Assembly: GCA_035559315.1 (NCBI GenBank)
Contig: DATMBJ010000038.1
Location: 1 to 46,823 of the forward strand
DNA length: 46,823 nucleotides
Source: DATLZM01 sp035559315
GTDB taxonomy: Bacteria > Actinomycetota > UBA4738 > HRBIN12
Direction: 5' to 3'
How positions within the stretch are numbered: the first letter of the stretch is position 1; each line of letters begins with the position of its first letter. Below the pieces are notes generated by a model. That model worked only from the letters and a program-made list of their open reading frames with translations, searched no databases and was not told the origin of the DNA. The translations under genes and the position numbers were made by a program. This document shows positions 15,395 to 24,034 of the stretch, piece by piece.

Positions 15395-16159
15395 CTAGAT
15401 CACCCTCGCCTCCTCGAGGAGCGCCACGATCCTCGCCACGCCCTCCTCGGCCCCGACCACCTCGCCCGGCCCCTTCTCGGGCGCGTCCTCCACCGCCACC
15501 ACGGCCTGGGTGGGCGCGAGCTCGTCGTCGCCGAGCCCGAGGTCCGCGGCGGTGAGCTGCTCCACGGGCTTCTGCTTGGCCTGCATGATCCCCTTGAGGG
15601 TCGGGTACCGGGGTTCCGTGGCGCCCGCCGTGACCGTGGCCAGGGCCGGGAGCGGGCACTCCACGACGTCGTAGCCGGCCTCGGTGGGCCGCTCGATCCT
15701 CAGCACGCCGCCCTCGAGGTCGAGGCGGCGGGCGAACGTCGCCGCCGGCACCCCGAGGAGCCCGGCCACCGTCATCGGGACGGTCCCGGTGGACCCGTCG
15801 GTGGACTCCACGCCGGCCAGGACGAGGTCGAACCCCACCCGCCGGACGGCGGCCGCCAGGACCCGGGCGGTGACGAGCGCGTCGGCGCCCCGCAGCCGGG
15901 GGTCGGTCACGAGCAGGCCCCGGTGGGCGCCCATCGACAGGGCCCGGCGGATCGCGCTCATCGCGCCCTCCGGGCCCATGGAGACCACGACGACCTCGCC
16001 CCCCTCGCGCTCGACGAGGCGGAGGCCCGCCTCGAGGGGGTACTCGTCGCCGGGGTCGAGGACCCCCTCCACGCCCTCCCGGACCAGGAGGTGGTCCTCC
16101 CCGAGCCGCGGCGTCCCCTGGGGGTCGGGGACGTGCTTCGCGAGGACCACGACCTGCAT
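15395..16159 (-). CDS. etfB: Electron transfer flavoprotein beta subunit
   Basis: A 254-residue ETF beta chain, partner of EtfA; it binds AMP and docks the dehydrogenase. The start MQVVVLAKHVPDP is typical. The conserved GVESTDGSTGTVPMTVAGLLGVP segment and the late PTLKGIMQAKQKPVEQLT recognition-loop region are present. The ATG is preceded by GGAGGGAAG, a strong ribosome site that decides this start against the longer open frame upstream. The promoter lies in the divergent region shared with mnmA. Confidence 0.95.
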   Translation of the reverse strand: MQVVVLAKHVPDPQGTPRLGEDHLLVREGVEGVLDPGDEYPLEAGLRLVEREGGEVVVVSMGPEGAMSAIRRALSMGAHRGLLVTDPRLRGADALVTARVLAAAVRRVGFDLVLAGVESTDGSTGTVPMTVAGLLGVPAATFARRLDLEGGVLRIERPTEAGYDVVECPLPALATVTAGATEPRYPTLKGIMQAKQKPVEQLTAADLGLGDDELAPTQAVVAVEDAPEKGPGEVVGAEEGVARIVALLEEARVI

Positions 16160-16214
16160 CTTCCCTCCGGACGCGCTCCACGGCCCGCGGCCCGGCCGCG
16201 GGCGCCGGGCACCG

Positions 16215-16220
16215 AGGATA
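16215..16220 (-). promoter_or_regulatory. -10 box TATCCT of the etfB-etfA-pabBC operon
   Basis: On the minus strand TATCCT implies a leader of about 50 nt before etfB, with its own ribosome site. Confidence 0.4.
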
Positions 16221-16248
16221 CACGGGCGGCGGGGTTCGGGGCGCGTGC

Positions 16249-16254
16249 TAGCCT
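16249..16254 (+). promoter_or_regulatory. -10 box TAGCCT, leaderless promoter of mnmA
   Basis: TAGCCT ends 7 nt before GTG 16262 and lies back to back with the etfB promoter. Confidence 0.55.
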
Positions 16255-16261
16255 CGCTCCC

Positions 16262-17335
16262 GTGGGACGCGGGCGGTCGGTGCTGGTCGCGATGTCGGGC
16301 GGGGTGGACTCCTCGGTCGCCGCTTGCCTCCTCGCGGAGGCCGGCTACGACGTGCTGGGGTGCCACCTGCGGCTCGTGCACATGGACGGCGTGGACCACG
16401 GCTGCTGCGGCCCCACCGCGCGGGCCGACGCCGAGGCGGTCGCCAGGATCGCCGGCTTCCCCTTCGAGGTCCTGGACCTCTCCGAGGTCTTCGAGGAGGC
16501 CGTGATCGACGACGCCCTGGCCGAGCTGGAGGCCGGCCGGACCCCCAACCCGTGCGTGCGGTGCAACGAGCGGATCAAGTTCGGGGCGTTCCTGGCCCGG
16601 GCCGACGCCCTCGGGATCGACCTGGTGGCGACCGGCCACTACGTGCGGACCGAGCGGCGGGACGGGCGCTGGCGGCTGCTCCGGGCCGCCGACCCGGGGA
16701 AGGACCAGTCCTACGTCCTCCACACGTTGGGCCAGCGGGAGCTGGCCCGGGCCGTCTTCCCGGTCGGCGGGATGCGGAAGGCCGAGACCCGGGAGGTCGC
16801 GGCGCGGCTGGGGCTCCCGGTCGCCCGCAAGCCCGACTCCCAGGAGCTGTGCTTCGCCCCCCGCGGGGACGCCGCGGCCCTGTTCGAGGCCTGGGCGCCG
16901 CACCTCCGCCGGGAGGGGGAGATCGTGGATCCGGAGGGGAACGTGCTCGGCCGCCACGACGGGATCGCCCGCTTCACGATCGGGCAGCGGCGGGGCCTGG
17001 GCGTCTCGACCGGGGACCGGGCCTACGTCGTGGAGCTGGACGCCCGGCGGAACCGGGTCGTGGTGGGGCCCGGCGAGCTGCTGCTCCGCCGGGGGCTCGT
17101 GGCGGACCGGGTCTCGTGGGTGGCGGGGGAGCCGCCGGCCGCCGGTCCCTTCGAGGCCGAGGTGCGGATCCGCTCCCGCGGGGAGGACGTCCCGGCCGTC
17201 GTGGAGCCCCTGGGAGACCGGATCCGGGTGGAGTTCCGGGTCCCCCAGCGGGCGGTGGCGCCGGGCCAGAGCGCGGTCGTCTACCGCGGCGAGGAGCTCC
17301 TGGGCGGCGGGAGGATCGTCGAGGCCATCCGCTGA
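16262..17335 (+). CDS. mnmA: tRNA-specific 2-thiouridylase MnmA
   Basis: A 357-residue enzyme that thiolates wobble uridine 34 of Lys, Glu and Gln tRNAs. The ATP pyrophosphatase P-loop SGGVDSS is at residues 12-18. Catalytic Cys C98 (NPCVRC) and persulfide Cys C197 (DSQELCF) are both present. Middle and C-terminal barrel domains include IGQRRGLGVSTG. Length is normal for the family. GTG 16262 is taken as a leaderless start; the open frame extends further upstream, but without homology. Confidence 0.95.
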   Translation: MGRGRSVLVAMSGGVDSSVAACLLAEAGYDVLGCHLRLVHMDGVDHGCCGPTARADAEAVARIAGFPFEVLDLSEVFEEAVIDDALAELEAGRTPNPCVRCNERIKFGAFLARADALGIDLVATGHYVRTERRDGRWRLLRAADPGKDQSYVLHTLGQRELARAVFPVGGMRKAETREVAARLGLPVARKPDSQELCFAPRGDAAALFEAWAPHLRREGEIVDPEGNVLGRHDGIARFTIGQRRGLGVSTGDRAYVVELDARRNRVVVGPGELLLRRGLVADRVSWVAGEPPAAGPFEAEVRIRSRGEDVPAVVEPLGDRIRVEFRVPQRAVAPGQSAVVYRGEELLGGGRIVEAIR

Positions 17336-17403
17336 GACGCCGGCCGCGGCCGGGCCCCGTGCCCGCGAGCCGGCGACCGTGGGCGCCGGGCGGTCGCGTC
17401 CCG

Positions 17404-17430
17404 GACCCGGCGGAGGGTCCCCGCCGGGTC
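17404..17430. terminator. 10-bp stem hairpin between mnmA and the UPF0280 gene
   Basis: GACCCGGCGG pairs perfectly with CCGCCGGGTC (17421-17430) across a 7-nt loop. There is no T tract, so it may be a U-independent terminator or a structural boundary just upstream of the next promoter. Confidence 0.4.
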
Positions 17431-17442
17431 GGGGGCCGCGGG

Positions 17443-17448
17443 TATCAT
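17443..17448 (+). promoter_or_regulatory. -10 box TATCAT of the UPF0280-ligA operon
   Basis: The TATCAT hexamer gives a leader of about 27 nt ending in GGGAGGT (17471-17477) before a TTG start. Confidence 0.45.
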
Positions 17449-17481
17449 CCGCTCGAACCCCCGAGCCGGCGGGAGGTCGCG

Positions 17482-18159
17482 TTGCGGCTGCTGCGGCGCA
17501 AGCCCAAGACGTTCGACATCCAGGTCCAGGACCTCCTGCTCCACGTGACGGCGCCCGAGGACGTGGAGGACGAGGCCAGGGCGGCGGCGCTCTCGTTCTG
17601 GGAGCAGCTCCAGGCCTACTCCCTCCAGCACCCGGAGTTCCGGACCAGCAAGCGGCCGATCCCGGTCCCGACGGAGGCCCCGGTGATCGTCCGCGAGATG
17701 TGCCGGGCCGCGGCCCGGGCCGGCGTGGGGCCGATGTACGCGTTCCGGGGGGCCGTCGCCGACCAGGTGGGCCGGTTCCTCGCGCGGAGCGTGCCGGAGG
17801 TCGCCGTCCGCTGCGGCGGCGACCACTTCATCGCGACCCGCCGGAGGATGAAGCTCACGGTCCACCGGGGCGCGGCGGGGCCCATCGCCGTGGTCGTCGG
17901 CCCGCACCGCGAGGGGGTCGGCGTCTCGACCACCGCGGGGCGCGGGCGCGGCGGCTCGGCGCCCGACGCCCTCGCCGTGCTGGCCACGTCGTGCATGCTG
18001 GCCGACGCCGCGGCGGCGGGGGTCGAGGCCCTGCTGGGGAGGGAAGGGGGGCTGGCCGCCGCGCTCCGCTACCTCCGGGAGCTGCCGGGGGTCCTGGGCG
18101 GGCTCGTGCTGGTGGACGAGCGGATCGGGGTGGCGGGCGGCGTGGAGCTCGCGGCGTGA
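17482..18159 (+). CDS. UPF0280 family protein (ApbE-like fold)
   Basis: A 225-residue protein. It matches the UPF0280 pattern: APVIVREMCRAAARAGVGPMYAFRGAVADQVG, then VRCGGDHFI, a Gly/Ser-rich segment, and SAPDALAVLATSCMLADAAAAGVEALL. This family is related to the flavin transferase ApbE, but its biochemical function is not established. TTG 17482 is chosen because GGGAGGT sits 4 nt upstream and no ATG/GTG precedes the homologous region. The stop is 7 bases before ligA, so the two are probably cotranscribed. Confidence 0.8.
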   Translation: MRLLRRKPKTFDIQVQDLLLHVTAPEDVEDEARAAALSFWEQLQAYSLQHPEFRTSKRPIPVPTEAPVIVREMCRAAARAGVGPMYAFRGAVADQVGRFLARSVPEVAVRCGGDHFIATRRRMKLTVHRGAAGPIAVVVGPHREGVGVSTTAGRGRGGSAPDALAVLATSCMLADAAAAGVEALLGREGGLAAALRYLRELPGVLGGLVLVDERIGVAGGVELAA

Positions 18160-18166
18160 GGGGCTG

Positions 18167-20188
18167 ATGGAGCGCGACGAGGAGCGCCGGCGGGCCCAGG
18201 CCAAGCTCCGGGTGGAGGAGCTGCGGGACCAGATCCGCTACCACGACTACCGCTACTACGTCCTGAACCAGCCCGAGATCTCCGACGCGGAGTACGACGA
18301 GCTGATGCGGGAGCTCCGCGCGCTCGAGGAGGAGTTCCCCGAGCTCGTCACCCCCGACAGCCCGACCCAGCGGGTCGGGGGGCAGCCGTCGGAGCTGTTC
18401 GCGCCGGTGCAGCACCTGGCGCCCATGCTCTCGCTCGACAACGCGTTCTCCGAGGCCGAGCTGAAGGCGTGGGTGGCGCGGATCGAGCGGGCCGTGGGGC
18501 CCGTGGCCCGCTACGTGTGCGAGCAGAAGATCGACGGGGTGGCGGTGGCCCTCACCTACGAGGGCGGGAGGTTCGTCCGCGGCGCGACCCGGGGGGACGG
18601 CTACACCGGCGAGGACATCACCCAGAACCTCCGGACCATCCGGAGCATCCCCCAGCGGCTCTCCGTGCCCGACCCGCCGGCCCTGATCGAGGTCCGCGGC
18701 GAGGTGTACCTCCCGGTCCCGGCGTTCGAGCGGCTGAACGAGGAGCTCACGGCCCGAGGGGAGCGGCCCTTCGCCAACCCGAGGAACGCCGCCGCCGGGA
18801 GCCTGCGCCAGAAGGATCCTCGGATCACGGCCTCCCGGCCCCTCGCGATGTGGTGCCATAGCTTCGGCGCCGCCGAGGGGATCCGGTTCGAGGCGCACTC
18901 GGGCTTCCTGGACTGGTGTCGGCGGGCGGGCCTGCCCGTGGCGCCCACCACCGAGGTGTGCGAGGACCTGGACGCGGTGATCGCCTACATCCACCGCTGG
19001 CAGGAGCACCGCCACGACGTGGAGTGGGAGATCGACGGGGTCGTGGTCAAGGTGGACCAGGTGGCGCTCCAGGAGGAGCTGGGGGCCACGAGCCGGGCCC
19101 CGCGGTGGGCGATCGCGTACAAGTTCCCGCCCGAGGAGCGGACCACGCTCCTCCGGAGGATCGAGGTCCACACGGGCCGCACCGGGATCGTGACCCCGTT
19201 CGCCGTGCTGGAGCCGGTCTACGTGGGGGGGGTGACGGTCACCACCGCCACGCTCCACAACGAGGACGAGGTGCGGCGGAAGGACGTCCGGGAGGGCGAC
19301 ACCGTGATCGTCCGCCGCGCCGGCGACGTGATCCCGGAGGTCGTGGGGCCGGTGCTCTCGCGGCGGCCCAAGGGGGCCCGGCCCTGGCGGTTCCCGAAGC
19401 GCTGCCCGTCCTGCGGCACGGAGCTCGTGAAGGAGGGCGCGTACTGGCGGTGCCCGAACCGCGGCGGCTGCCCGTCGCAGAACGTCGAGTGGCTGTTCTC
19501 GTTCGCCTCGCGGGGAGCCATGGACATCGAGGGGCTCGGCTACGAGACGGGGACGGCCCTGATCGAGCGGGGATGGGTGCGGGACCCCGGCGACCTCTAC
19601 GCGCTCACGGCCGAGCAGCTCGGGCAGCTCCCCGGGTTCAAGGAGAAGAAGATCTCGAACCTCCTCCGGGGGATCGAGGCCTCCAAGGACCGTCCCCTCT
19701 GGCGCCTCCTGGTGGGGCTCAACATCCGGCACGTGGGCTCCCACGTGGCCCAGCTCCTGGCGCGCGCCTTCGGCTCCATCGACGCGCTGGCCCGGGCCTC
19801 GGTGGAGGAGATCGACGCCGTCCCGGGGATCGGCCCCGAGATCGCGCGGAGCGTGCACGAGTGGTTCCGGGCCCCCGCGAACCGGCGCCTGCTCGAGAAG
19901 CTGCGGGCGGCCGGGGTGCGGATGGCCGACGAGCCGCGCGCGGAGGCTCCCGCCGGGCCGCTCGCCGGCAAGACCATCGTGCTCACGGGCGGTCTGGCCA
20001 CGATGACCCGCGAGGAGGCCGTGCGGGCGGCCGAGGAGGCCGGGGCCCGGGTGGCGTCGAGCGTGTCGAGGAAGACCGACTTCGTGGTCGTGGGGGAGAA
20101 CCCGGGCTCGAAGTACGAGCGGGCCCTGGAGCTCGGGGTGGAGACGATCGACGAGGAGGAGTTCCTCCGGCGCCTGGGGCGACGCTGA
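18167..20188 (+). CDS. ligA: NAD-dependent DNA ligase LigA
   Basis: A full-length (673-residue) replicative ligase. The NMN-binding domain Ia (HDYRYYVLNQPEISDAEYDELM) is at residues 26-48. The adenylation lysine is K121 in QKIDG, followed by RGDGYTGEDITQN. The OB fold comes next, then a four-Cys zinc finger (CPSCGTEL...CPN...CPS), helix-hairpin-helix repeats and a C-terminal BRCT domain (GKTIVLTGGLATMTREEA). It seals Okazaki nicks and repair gaps. The start ATG follows the UPF0280 gene by 7 bases. Confidence 0.97.
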   Translation: MERDEERRRAQAKLRVEELRDQIRYHDYRYYVLNQPEISDAEYDELMRELRALEEEFPELVTPDSPTQRVGGQPSELFAPVQHLAPMLSLDNAFSEAELKAWVARIERAVGPVARYVCEQKIDGVAVALTYEGGRFVRGATRGDGYTGEDITQNLRTIRSIPQRLSVPDPPALIEVRGEVYLPVPAFERLNEELTARGERPFANPRNAAAGSLRQKDPRITASRPLAMWCHSFGAAEGIRFEAHSGFLDWCRRAGLPVAPTTEVCEDLDAVIAYIHRWQEHRHDVEWEIDGVVVKVDQVALQEELGATSRAPRWAIAYKFPPEERTTLLRRIEVHTGRTGIVTPFAVLEPVYVGGVTVTTATLHNEDEVRRKDVREGDTVIVRRAGDVIPEVVGPVLSRRPKGARPWRFPKRCPSCGTELVKEGAYWRCPNRGGCPSQNVEWLFSFASRGAMDIEGLGYETGTALIERGWVRDPGDLYALTAEQLGQLPGFKEKKISNLLRGIEASKDRPLWRLLVGLNIRHVGSHVAQLLARAFGSIDALARASVEEIDAVPGIGPEIARSVHEWFRAPANRRLLEKLRAAGVRMADEPRAEAPAGPLAGKTIVLTGGLATMTREEAVRAAEEAGARVASSVSRKTDFVVVGENPGSKYERALELGVETIDEEEFLRRLGRR

Positions 20189-20211
20189 CCGCGTGGCCGG
20201 CCCGGGCGGCG

Positions 20212-20217
20212 TATCGT
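20212..20217 (+). promoter_or_regulatory. -10 box TATCGT before the HEAT-repeat gene
   Basis: The TATCGT hexamer implies a leader of about 38 nt for the HEAT/HD-GYP operon. No start codon sits at leaderless spacing. Confidence 0.4.
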
Positions 20218-20261
20218 TCGGGCCACACCGGCGCCCTCGACTCGCCGGCGGGTAGGTGACG

Positions 20262-22175
20262 ATGGACCAGCGGGCGCGGGAGGTCGTCGCGCTGCTCCGG
20301 CAGCTCTGGTACGGCCTGTCCGCCTACCGGCTGTACCCGGGGGCCCTCGAGCGGCCGGGGTTCCGCGCGGCCGTCGAGCGCATCGCGCGGGCGGCCGAAC
20401 CCGTCCTCGCCGCCGGGGCCGTGGACCTCCGGATCGGGCCCGACGGGTTCGCCACGCCGGCCGGCGAACCGCTCCCGCCCGACGAGGACGCCCTCCGCCT
20501 CGCGCACGTCTGCTTCGAGCGCGGCGCCGAGCGGCTCACGATCTCCGCGCCCCCCGACGCCGAGGACCTGGCGGCGTTCTTCGACGTCCTGGCGACCCCG
20601 CCGGCCGCGGTCGAGGAGGCGGGGGGCCTGGAGGCGGCCCTCGGCGAGGGGCGGGCGGTGCGGCTCTCGCCCGTCGGCCCGGAGCCGGTGCTGGGGGCGG
20701 ACCGCGTGGTCGGGGATCGCGCGCCCGGCTCGGCCCTCGAGCGGCCCGCCACCGACCTCTTGGTGGAGGACCTCCGGGGATCCGAGCGCGAGCAGGCGGA
20801 GACCATCCTCGAACGCCTCCGGGCCTTCGCCGCGCAGGCGCCCGGGGACCCGCCCCGCGACCCCGACTTCCACCGGCGGCTCTACGACGCGGTCGCCGAC
20901 CTGCCCCGCCCGCTCCGCCTCGCGGTGAACGAGATCCTCATCGACCGGGTGGGGGACGACCCGTTCGCCCAGCGGCTGATCGGCACGTTGAACAACGCCG
21001 AGCTCTCCCGGGTCCTCGTGGACCTGGGGCGCGAGGGCCGGGATCCGATGGAGCTCGCCCGCCACCTGGCGGCGGTGGGGGTGCGGCCCACCGACGTCGT
21101 GGACCTCACCGCGGCCCTCCAGGCGGGGCACGAGGAGGCGGGGACGATCATCGCGGGGCTCGAGCAGCTCGGGCTCAAGCTCGACGAGCGGCCCGACCGC
21201 AGGGCCACCGAGGAGTCCCTGGCCGACGTGATGGCCCGCTACCTGCTCGCCACCGAGCAGGACGACCTCCGGGCGATCGGCGGGATGGCCGGCGGCGACG
21301 AGGCGCGGGCCGCGGCCCTCCAGGTGGCCGAGGACTACGTGGCGCTCGAGGACGACCCGGCACGCCTCGGGCAGGTCCTCGAGGTCTGGGGGGAGGCCGT
21401 GCGGAGGGCCCTGGCGGAACGGCGGTCCGGGGAGCTGGCCGCGCTGATGCGGGTCGCCGACCGGGCGCGGGCGCGGGGGCCGGAGCACGCGGCCGAGCTG
21501 CGGGCGGCGGTCCGTCGGGCGCTCGACGCCGGCCTGGTGGCGGAGCTCACGGCGGCGCCGGACGGGGTGGCCCTCCTGGAGCCGCTCGGCGCCGGCGCCG
21601 TCGACGCCCTCCTCGACGCGCTCGCGGAGGAGCCGGACCGGGGCCGGCGGGCGCTGCTCGTGGGGCTCCTCGGGAAGCTCGCGGCCGCGCACCCGGGGCC
21701 CGTGCTCGACCGCCTCGCCGACGAACGCTGGTACGTCGTGCGCAACGCCGTGTCGATCCTGGCGCGGGTGGGCTCGCCGGTGGCCCTGGACCGCCTGGCG
21801 GCCGTGGCGCACCACCCCCAGCCCACGGTGCGGCGCGAGGTGGCGGCGGCCCTCGTGGCGATCGGCGGCCCGGGGGCGATCGGGATCCTCCGCGACCTCG
21901 CCACGGACCCCGAGGAGGAGGTGCGGGCGCGGGCGGTGGACTCGCTCGGGGCGCTCACGGACCCCGGGGCGGCGACCATCCTCGCCGAGGCGGCGCGGGC
22001 CGATCCCTCGGCGGCCCTCCGCCGGCGCGCGATCGAGGCGCTCGGGGCCCACCCGGCTCCCGAGGCCACGGCCCTCCTCCTGGAGCTCGCCTCGCGTCGG
22101 AGCCGCCCCCGCCTGCGGCGCGGGCTCCGGCGGCTCGCCGCATCGCTCGCCAGGGAGCGGGGAGGGGCGCGGTGA
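20262..22175 (+). CDS. HEAT-repeat protein paired with an HD-GYP protein
   Basis: About 637 residues, no signal peptide, largely helical. The C-terminal third carries HEAT repeats (for example GSPVALDRLAAVAHHPQPTV and GGPGAIGILRDLATDPEEEV), a protein-interaction solenoid. The N-terminal ~110 residues (LLRQLWYGLSAYRLYPG, later RLTISAPPDAEDLAAFFDVL) resemble the N-terminus of the next gene. GTG 20256 would add two residues; ATG 20262 is given. The stop overlaps the HD-GYP start (GTGA). A scaffold or regulator working with the HD-GYP enzyme is inferred; the family has no assigned function. Confidence 0.75.
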   Translation: MDQRAREVVALLRQLWYGLSAYRLYPGALERPGFRAAVERIARAAEPVLAAGAVDLRIGPDGFATPAGEPLPPDEDALRLAHVCFERGAERLTISAPPDAEDLAAFFDVLATPPAAVEEAGGLEAALGEGRAVRLSPVGPEPVLGADRVVGDRAPGSALERPATDLLVEDLRGSEREQAETILERLRAFAAQAPGDPPRDPDFHRRLYDAVADLPRPLRLAVNEILIDRVGDDPFAQRLIGTLNNAELSRVLVDLGREGRDPMELARHLAAVGVRPTDVVDLTAALQAGHEEAGTIIAGLEQLGLKLDERPDRRATEESLADVMARYLLATEQDDLRAIGGMAGGDEARAAALQVAEDYVALEDDPARLGQVLEVWGEAVRRALAERRSGELAALMRVADRARARGPEHAAELRAAVRRALDAGLVAELTAAPDGVALLEPLGAGAVDALLDALAEEPDRGRRALLVGLLGKLAAAHPGPVLDRLADERWYVVRNAVSILARVGSPVALDRLAAVAHHPQPTVRREVAAALVAIGGPGAIGILRDLATDPEEEVRARAVDSLGALTDPGAATILAEAARADPSAALRRRAIEALGAHPAPEATALLLELASRRSRPRLRRGLRRLAASLARERGGAR

Positions 22176-23662
22176 ACGGGCGCGAACCGTCCGAGGCGCT
22201 GCGGGAAGCGCACCACCTCCTCCGGGCGATCGCGGCGGCCCTCCAGGCCTACGGCCTGTACGAGGCCGGGCACCCCGGGAGGGTCGCGGCCGCGGTGGAG
22301 GTCGAGGCCCGGGCGGTCCGGCTCCGGGAGGCCCTGGGGCGCGACCCCGTCCTGTTCGTGGCCCGGCGGAGCTTCTACCTGGGGCTGACGCTCCTCGCCT
22401 GGCCCTCGCTCTCGTTCCACCGGCTCGCCGAGGCCTTCGAGGCCGCCGGGATCGAGTCGCTGGAGCTCCTGCCGGGGCTGGACCGCGACGACGTCGACGC
22501 GCTTATCCGGCTCCTGGCCGGGGAGGGGCGCGCACGCGAGGACCTCTCCCGGATCCTGCTGAACCGGGCCACGCCGGAGCTGCCGCTCGAGGGCGGGCTC
22601 GCCGAGCTGCTCCAGAGCTACGCGGCCGGGCTGGAGCTCCTCCGGGAGGCGGCGTCCCGGCTCCTCGCCGGCCGGCCGGCGAACGTGGAGGCCGCGCGCC
22701 GCCTCACCGAGCACCTCGCCGAGCGGATCGCAGCCGACCCCGCCCAGGCCCTCCTGCTCACCACCGTGAAGTCCTACGACGAGTACACGTTCCACCACAT
22801 GGTGAACGTCTGCGTCCTGGGCATCGCCCTGGCCCAGGCGGTGGGCCTCGATCACGACCGCGTGATCTCGCTGGGGATCGGGGCGCTCCTCCACGACGTG
22901 GGGAAGGTCAAGGTCCCCCAGGAGGTGCTGCAGCACCAAGGGAAGCTCGACGAGGAGCAGTGGCGGCTGATCCAGCGGCACCCGGTGGACGGGGCCGGCC
23001 TGGTCTTCGTCACCAGCCGGGACCTGCTGCACCCGGCGGCCGCGGTCGTCCTCGAGCACCACGTCGGCTTCGACGCCTCGGGCTACCCGCCGCTCGGCGG
23101 GCGTCGGCCGCCCTCCCTGCCCGCCCGCCTGGTCTCGGTCGTGGACTGCTTCGACGCGGTGACCAGCAAGCGGCCCTACCGGGCGGCGGAGGAGCGGCGC
23201 CAGGCGCTCGCGCTGATCCAGGCGGGCGCGGGGCGGGGGTTCGACCCGCGGCTGGTCCGGGCCTTCCTCCGCCTCATGGGGCTGTTCCCCGTGGGATCGC
23301 TCGTGCAGCTCTCGACCGGGGAGGTGGCGGTCGTGGTCCGCAACCACGAACGGCTCCTGGCCCGCCCCACCGTACGGCTGCTCCTCGACGCTACGGGGAC
23401 CCCGTGCGACCCCGAGGAGCGGGATCTCTCCGAGGAACGGCCCGGCGGCGGGTACCGCTGGGACGTGGCCCGCAGCATCGACCCCGCCGAGCTCGGCATC
23501 GACATGCTCCAGCTCCTGGCCTCGGGCCGGCTCGAGGAGCGGCCGGCCGACGAGGGGCCCGGGCTCGTGCACGAGCCGTCGCCGGGGGAGCCGCCGCCCC
23601 CCGGCTACGTCGAGGCGCACCCGGTCGTCGAGGACCTCCCCCCTGTGGACCGGGAGGCGTGA
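22172..23662 (+). CDS. HD-GYP domain protein, possible cyclic-di-GMP phosphodiesterase
   Basis: A 496-residue protein. Residues 1-170 are a helical sensory-like domain similar to the partner upstream. Residues ~200-390 are the HD-GYP domain: H208-H209, the metal-binding H241-D242 (HDVGKVKVP), H270-P271, H296-H297 with D301, and SGYP at 303-306. The usual HHExxDGxGYP is HHVGFDASGYP here, so the Glu and the first Gly are replaced. VVDCFDAVTSKRPYR follows. It could hydrolyse cyclic-di-GMP; no receiver domain is fused. The C-terminal ~90 residues are acidic. It is translationally coupled to the HEAT protein. Confidence 0.85.
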   Translation: MNGREPSEALREAHHLLRAIAAALQAYGLYEAGHPGRVAAAVEVEARAVRLREALGRDPVLFVARRSFYLGLTLLAWPSLSFHRLAEAFEAAGIESLELLPGLDRDDVDALIRLLAGEGRAREDLSRILLNRATPELPLEGGLAELLQSYAAGLELLREAASRLLAGRPANVEAARRLTEHLAERIAADPAQALLLTTVKSYDEYTFHHMVNVCVLGIALAQAVGLDHDRVISLGIGALLHDVGKVKVPQEVLQHQGKLDEEQWRLIQRHPVDGAGLVFVTSRDLLHPAAAVVLEHHVGFDASGYPPLGGRRPPSLPARLVSVVDCFDAVTSKRPYRAAEERRQALALIQAGAGRGFDPRLVRAFLRLMGLFPVGSLVQLSTGEVAVVVRNHERLLARPTVRLLLDATGTPCDPEERDLSEERPGGGYRWDVARSIDPAELGIDMLQLLASGRLEERPADEGPGLVHEPSPGEPPPPGYVEAHPVVEDLPPVDREA

Positions 23663-23669
23663 CGAGGCT

Positions 23670-23706
23670 CCGGGCGGCGGCGGCAGCATCCCGGCGGGCC
23701 GCCCGG
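23670..23706. terminator. Weak terminator-like hairpin after the HD-GYP gene
   Basis: CCGGGCGG (23670-23677) pairs with CCGCCCGG (23699-23706) over a 21-nt loop, with no T tract. Low confidence. Confidence 0.25.
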
Positions 23707-23728
23707 CCGGGGACCGCGCGCCGCGGGC

Positions 23729-23734
23729 TAGACT
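23729..23734 (+). promoter_or_regulatory. -10 box TAGACT, leaderless promoter of gatC
   Basis: TAGACT ends 6 nt before GTG 23741. Confidence 0.55.
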
Positions 23735-23740
23735 GGCGGC

Positions 23741-24034
23741 GTGCCGGTCGACATCGACATCGAGCACGTCGCGCGGCTCGCCCGCCTCGCGCTCACCGAG
23801 GAGGAGAAGGATCGGCTCCGGGCCCAGCTCGGCGTGATCCTGGACCACGCCGCGCGGGTGCGGGAGGTGGCGACGGCCGACGTGCCGCCCACCGCCTACG
23901 CGATCCCCCGGGCCAACGTGCTCCGCCCGGACGAGCCCGGTCCCACGCTCCCCCACGAGGAGGCCCTGGCGGGGGCGCCCGAGGTAGAGGAGGGCCGGTT
24001 CAAGGTCCCGAGGATCGTCGAGGCCGAGCCGTGA
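23741..24034 (+). CDS. gatC: Asp/Glu-tRNA(Asn/Gln) amidotransferase subunit C
   Basis: A 97-residue GatC, the belt subunit that stabilises GatA-GatB. The family start IEHVARLARLALTEEEKDRLRAQLGVIL and the later VPPTAYAIP and LRPDEPGPTLPHEEALAGAPEVEEGRFKVPRI segments are intact. GTG 23741 is taken as leaderless. The stop TGA overlaps the gatA GTG start (GTGA). Confidence 0.95.
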   Translation: MPVDIDIEHVARLARLALTEEEKDRLRAQLGVILDHAARVREVATADVPPTAYAIPRANVLRPDEPGPTLPHEEALAGAPEVEEGRFKVPRIVEAEP

